This document shows positions 61,973 to 64,000 of a DNA stretch of 64,000 nucleotides, one piece after another. Position numbers and translations under genes: made by a program. The notes under the pieces are model-generated. The model saw only the letters and a list, made by a program, of their open reading frames with translations, ran no database searches and was not told where the DNA came from. Numbering within the stretch: the first letter of the stretch is position 1; the number at the start of each line of letters is the position of its first letter. The stretch covers positions 62,001 to 126,000 of the forward strand of contig JAHJKA010000022.1 in the NCBI GenBank assembly GCA_018822545.1, in the 5' to 3' direction. Origin of the DNA: Pseudomonadota bacterium (GTDB lineage Bacteria > Desulfobacterota > Desulfobulbia > Desulfobulbales > SURF-16).

Positions 61973-62645
61973 GGGATATCCTCCTTGGGAAATCTACAGG
62001 TTAAACCAGCGAATTTTCGCCCTGTGATTCTCCCTCCCGCAGAATGCGGCGGCCCGAAGGGCCGGAAAGGATCAAGTGAAGGACAAAAAACGCCGATAAT
62101 GGTGCCGACCCGAACCGGGCCGGATAGCGTTACGGCTTTCTCAGTTTAATTTTATGACGTCGAGCAGCATGGCATTTCCTTTCGTAAAGTTAAGTAAAGA
62201 CAGTCCGGCAGATTATCGAATTTACTCAATAAATCAAATAGTAAATCCCGATACAAAGGCGGCCACATATAGCTTCTCGCAAAACATGACATCCCTGCGG
62301 CAAATACTCTCGATTCAGTTTATCGCCATCCAGGACAAGAAGAGAGATGAGGAAAAGCGAGAAGGCAGCCTGAAGAGCACCGCCGGGGTCTGTCCGGCTG
62401 AGCATCTTCCCCATCTTGAAAAAATGAGGTTGCCGCCGGGGTCTGGACGCCCTGCGCCAAAAACCGCAACTTGGCTGAGGCCTTGTTCCACAGCAATATG
62501 GTCCGGGATGGCGATCCCCACTTCATTAATTTAGTATCCGAGGCCAAGGTCTTTAATTTCTAAAGAGGGCAACCAGTTTCGCGGGGCAAAGAAGAGCGCC
62601 CCTTTAAAAAAAATGGAACTCTTCTCTGGGTGGTGAGTCAAAGTG
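61973..62645. other. Long intergenic region, part 1
   Basis: About 670 bp. A plus-strand fragment ending LVSEAKVFNF at 62563 looks like the tail of a lost gene (in-frame from about 62462) but has no start. The rest shows no recognised feature. Confidence 0.4.
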
Positions 62646-62757
62646 TTTAAGACTGCATAAAAACGCATTCACTCCTTTCTTCATTTTTTTCTCTCCTCAC
62701 CTTCCTCCAAGAATGGTGAAAAAAAGCCGACGCCCCCTCCAAGCGTCGGCTTTTTTT
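62646..62757 (+). ncRNA. Putative small RNA, copy 1, with terminator
   Basis: TTTAAGACTGCATAAAA begins a segment with a short stem, then a CU-rich stretch (CTCTCCTCACCTTCCTCC) and a terminator GCCGACGC / GCGTCGGC with seven T (62726-62757). The CU-rich stretch is complementary to Shine-Dalgarno sequences. The copy at 62932-63042 is 80 percent or more alike by eye; terminator stems covary. No promoter was identified. Confidence 0.6.
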
Positions 62758-62931
62758 GTGCTTTTTCAGCACTCGGTGTGCAACGGCATCTTTTTCATGA
62801 GGACCAACCGCTCTTTCCCTTCCGGTCCCTCAGGTCAGCTTCGGTGGCAATTTAAAATTGGGCCTGGTTGAAAAAAATTACTGGTGCCCATAAAATAATT
62901 GGAACCCTTTTCGTATAGGTGCGTCTCATAA

Positions 62932-63042
62932 TTTAAGACTGCATAAAATGCATTCACTCCTTTCTTCATTTTTTTCTCTCCTCACCTTCCTCCTCGGAAG
63001 GTGGAAAAGGCCGATGCTCCTCCCAAGCATCGGCCTTTTTTT
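62932..63042 (+). ncRNA. Putative small RNA, copy 2, with terminator
   Basis: Same architecture as copy 1: TTTAAGACTGCAT, stem TGCAT / ATGCA, CU-rich CTCTCCTCACCTTCCTCC and terminator GGCCGATGC / GCATCGGCC with seven T (63009-63042). Changes in the terminator keep pairing. The pair lies upstream of adk with a 285-bp period. Confidence 0.6.
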
Positions 63043-63193
63043 GTACTTTTCGTAAGCACGCGTTCTCGCGCAGCCCTTACGACTCTTTCTTTGCTACTTT
63101 CCTTTTTTTCTGTTATATTCCTCGCCTTCCCTGGTCAGCCCAGAAAAAACAAGTAACTTCAGGCAATCTCATTATAATTTGGAGGATATCCCC

Positions 63194-63841
63194 ATGAAAA
63201 TTATTCTTTTAGGCGCACCCGGCGCAGGCAAAGGCACTGTGGCCAAAATGCTCACCAAGCTCGATGGTTCCGTTCAAATCTCCACCGGCGACATCCTGCG
63301 CGGTGCTGTTCAGGCCGGCTCTGAGCTTGGCAAAGAGGCCAAAGGCTATATGGACCGAGGTGACCTGGTTCCTGACAGCCTGATCATGGGCATCATGGGA
63401 CAGCGCCTGCTGGAAGATGACTGCAAAAAAGGTTTCCTCCTTGACGGCTTCCCACGCACCATCCCCCAGGCCGAGGCCTTAAAAGCACTCCTTACCAAAC
63501 TGGGAATAAAGCTCGACATGGTGGTCAACATCGATGTGCCCCGTGACGTTATCTTTGACCGTCTCTGCACCCGCCGCACCTGCGAGAACTCTGCCTGCCA
63601 GGCCATTTACAACATCAAGAGCATGCCCTCCAAGAAAGAGGGGATCTGTGACAAATGCGGCAGCGCCATTGTCCAGCGGGCTGACGAGACTGAAGAGGCC
63701 ATTGCCCATCGCCTTGACACCTACAACCAGAAAACCGCGCCCCTGGCCGGCTTCTACGAGAAAGAAGGCCTGCTGAAGACCATCACCGGCACCTCCAGTG
63801 ACGTTGTGGTTGCCGGTGTCAAGAAAGAGCTGGGAATCTAA
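63194..63841 (+). CDS. adk: Adenylate kinase with zinc-type LID
   Basis: The 215-residue protein has P-loop LLGAPGAGKGT, STGDILRGAV, DGFPRTIPQAE and a LID with four Cys (CTRRTCENSACQ ... GICDKCGSA). It interconverts ATP, ADP and AMP. ATG at 63194 follows GGAGG; an upstream TTG at 63179 is rejected. Confidence 0.96.
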   Translation: MKIILLGAPGAGKGTVAKMLTKLDGSVQISTGDILRGAVQAGSELGKEAKGYMDRGDLVPDSLIMGIMGQRLLEDDCKKGFLLDGFPRTIPQAEALKALLTKLGIKLDMVVNIDVPRDVIFDRLCTRRTCENSACQAIYNIKSMPSKKEGICDKCGSAIVQRADETEEAIAHRLDTYNQKTAPLAGFYEKEGLLKTITGTSSDVVVAGVKKELGI

Positions 63842-63881
63842 AAAGGCTGAAGACTGCCCCCTACTTTCCTCACATTTTTTT

Positions 63882-63940
63882 CTCACCACAAAGGCACAAT
63901 GGCACAGAGTTTTTTCTTCGTGTTTTTTGTGCCTTTGTCA
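63882..63940. repeat. Dispersed inverted repeat (CACAAAGGCACA family)
   Basis: CTCACCACAAAGGCACA (63882) faces TTTTGTGCCTTTGTCA (about 63925), with GGCACAGAG inside. It is a relative of 41601-41678. Confidence 0.75.
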
Positions 63941-63958
63941 TTTTAAGGCAGTGTACCC

Positions 63959-64000
63959 ATGACCACTTCTTCCATCACCATCATTGGCGGCGGCCTGGCT
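63959..64000 (+). CDS. FAD-binding protein, 3' end outside window
   Basis: Only 14 codons are visible: MTTSSITIIGGGLA. ITIIGGGLA is the dinucleotide-binding Rossmann start; TrmFO begins in this way, but other FAD oxidoreductases do too. AAGGCAG lies upstream. Confidence 0.5.
   Translation, partial: MTTSSITIIGGGLA

Noticed and set aside
62462-62563. Gene tail ending LVSEAKVFNF
   Set aside because: Looks protein-like but lacks a start and upstream frame; too short to call beyond a note.
62860-62980. Minus-strand peptide starting MKKGVNAF with a good SD in both repeat copies
   Set aside because: The two copies are frameshifted after eight codons, so coding is not conserved; plus-strand small RNA fits better.

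Overview
The window reads as a chromosomal segment of a strictly anaerobic, Gram-negative bacterium of the sulfate-reducing or sulfur-metabolising Desulfobacterota (Desulfobulbales-like). This is inferred from gene content, not from a marker gene. The content includes a Hyb-type periplasmic [NiFe] uptake hydrogenase with NrfD-type membrane subunit, a 2-hydroxyacyl-CoA-dehydratase-like iron-sulfur reductase pair, Lpo/YcfL outer-membrane lipoproteins, a methyl-accepting chemotaxis protein and GEMM-type cyclic-dinucleotide riboswitches. No rRNA, tRNA, CRISPR array, intact insertion sequence or prophage was seen.

Layout. 1-3135: YbbR (5' end outside), GlmM and TlyA. 3151-7396 (minus): a compact four-gene cluster of C39-like peptidase, RLAN/RimK-type ATP-grasp, GCS2-like ligase and N-formylglutamate amidohydrolase. 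7872-8993: SH3 protein and FolA. 9103-17063: hydrogenase operon hybOABCD-hypCDE behind a promoter with a perfect 10-bp palindrome. 17071-20497 (minus): Hpt protein and a helicase-exonuclease fusion (MrfA plus MrfB-like). 20623-24276: a membrane-anchored HTH regulator followed by four secreted proteins that all end in Glu-Gly-Cys. 24496-26154: acetolactate synthase. 26251-29207 (minus): an AT-rich patatin-like membrane protein behind a GEMM riboswitch. 29448-31891 (minus): LpoB, YcfL and a COG3014-type lipoprotein. 32925-37341 (minus): a chemoreceptor and two duplicated PhnD-type binding proteins, each behind the same promoter plus structured-leader module. 37664-39776 (minus): LemA/YgcG/TPM operon. 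40142-45914: aldehyde dehydrogenase, fused prephenate dehydratase-dehydrogenase, methyltransferase, DUF445 protein. 46009-51826 (minus): beta-amylase/pullulanase fusion, DJ-1/PfpI protein and AGE-family lipoprotein. 52180-54981 (minus): a second patatin operon behind a second GEMM riboswitch. 55303-58344: DUF445 fragment, TusA-like protein, membrane sensor pair, CDF transporter. 58477-61972 (minus): IscA-like carrier, rhodanese, HgdB/YjiM-like protein, BadF-type activase and RelE-like protein. 62646-63042: a duplicated putative small RNA. 63194 onward: adenylate kinase and the start of an FAD protein.

Most promising novelty: (i) two patatin-family phospholipase loci about 26 kb apart under near-identical GEMM-I riboswitches, with different expression platforms; (ii) a regulator plus four secreted proteins sharing a C-terminal EGC tripeptide; (iii) a duplicated, covarying leader RNA in front of two chemotaxis-linked binding proteins; (iv) tandem CU-rich small-RNA candidates with covarying terminators; (v) informative fusions (MrfA-like helicase with exonuclease, GH14 with GH13). 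All function calls come from reading motifs by eye; no database search was run.
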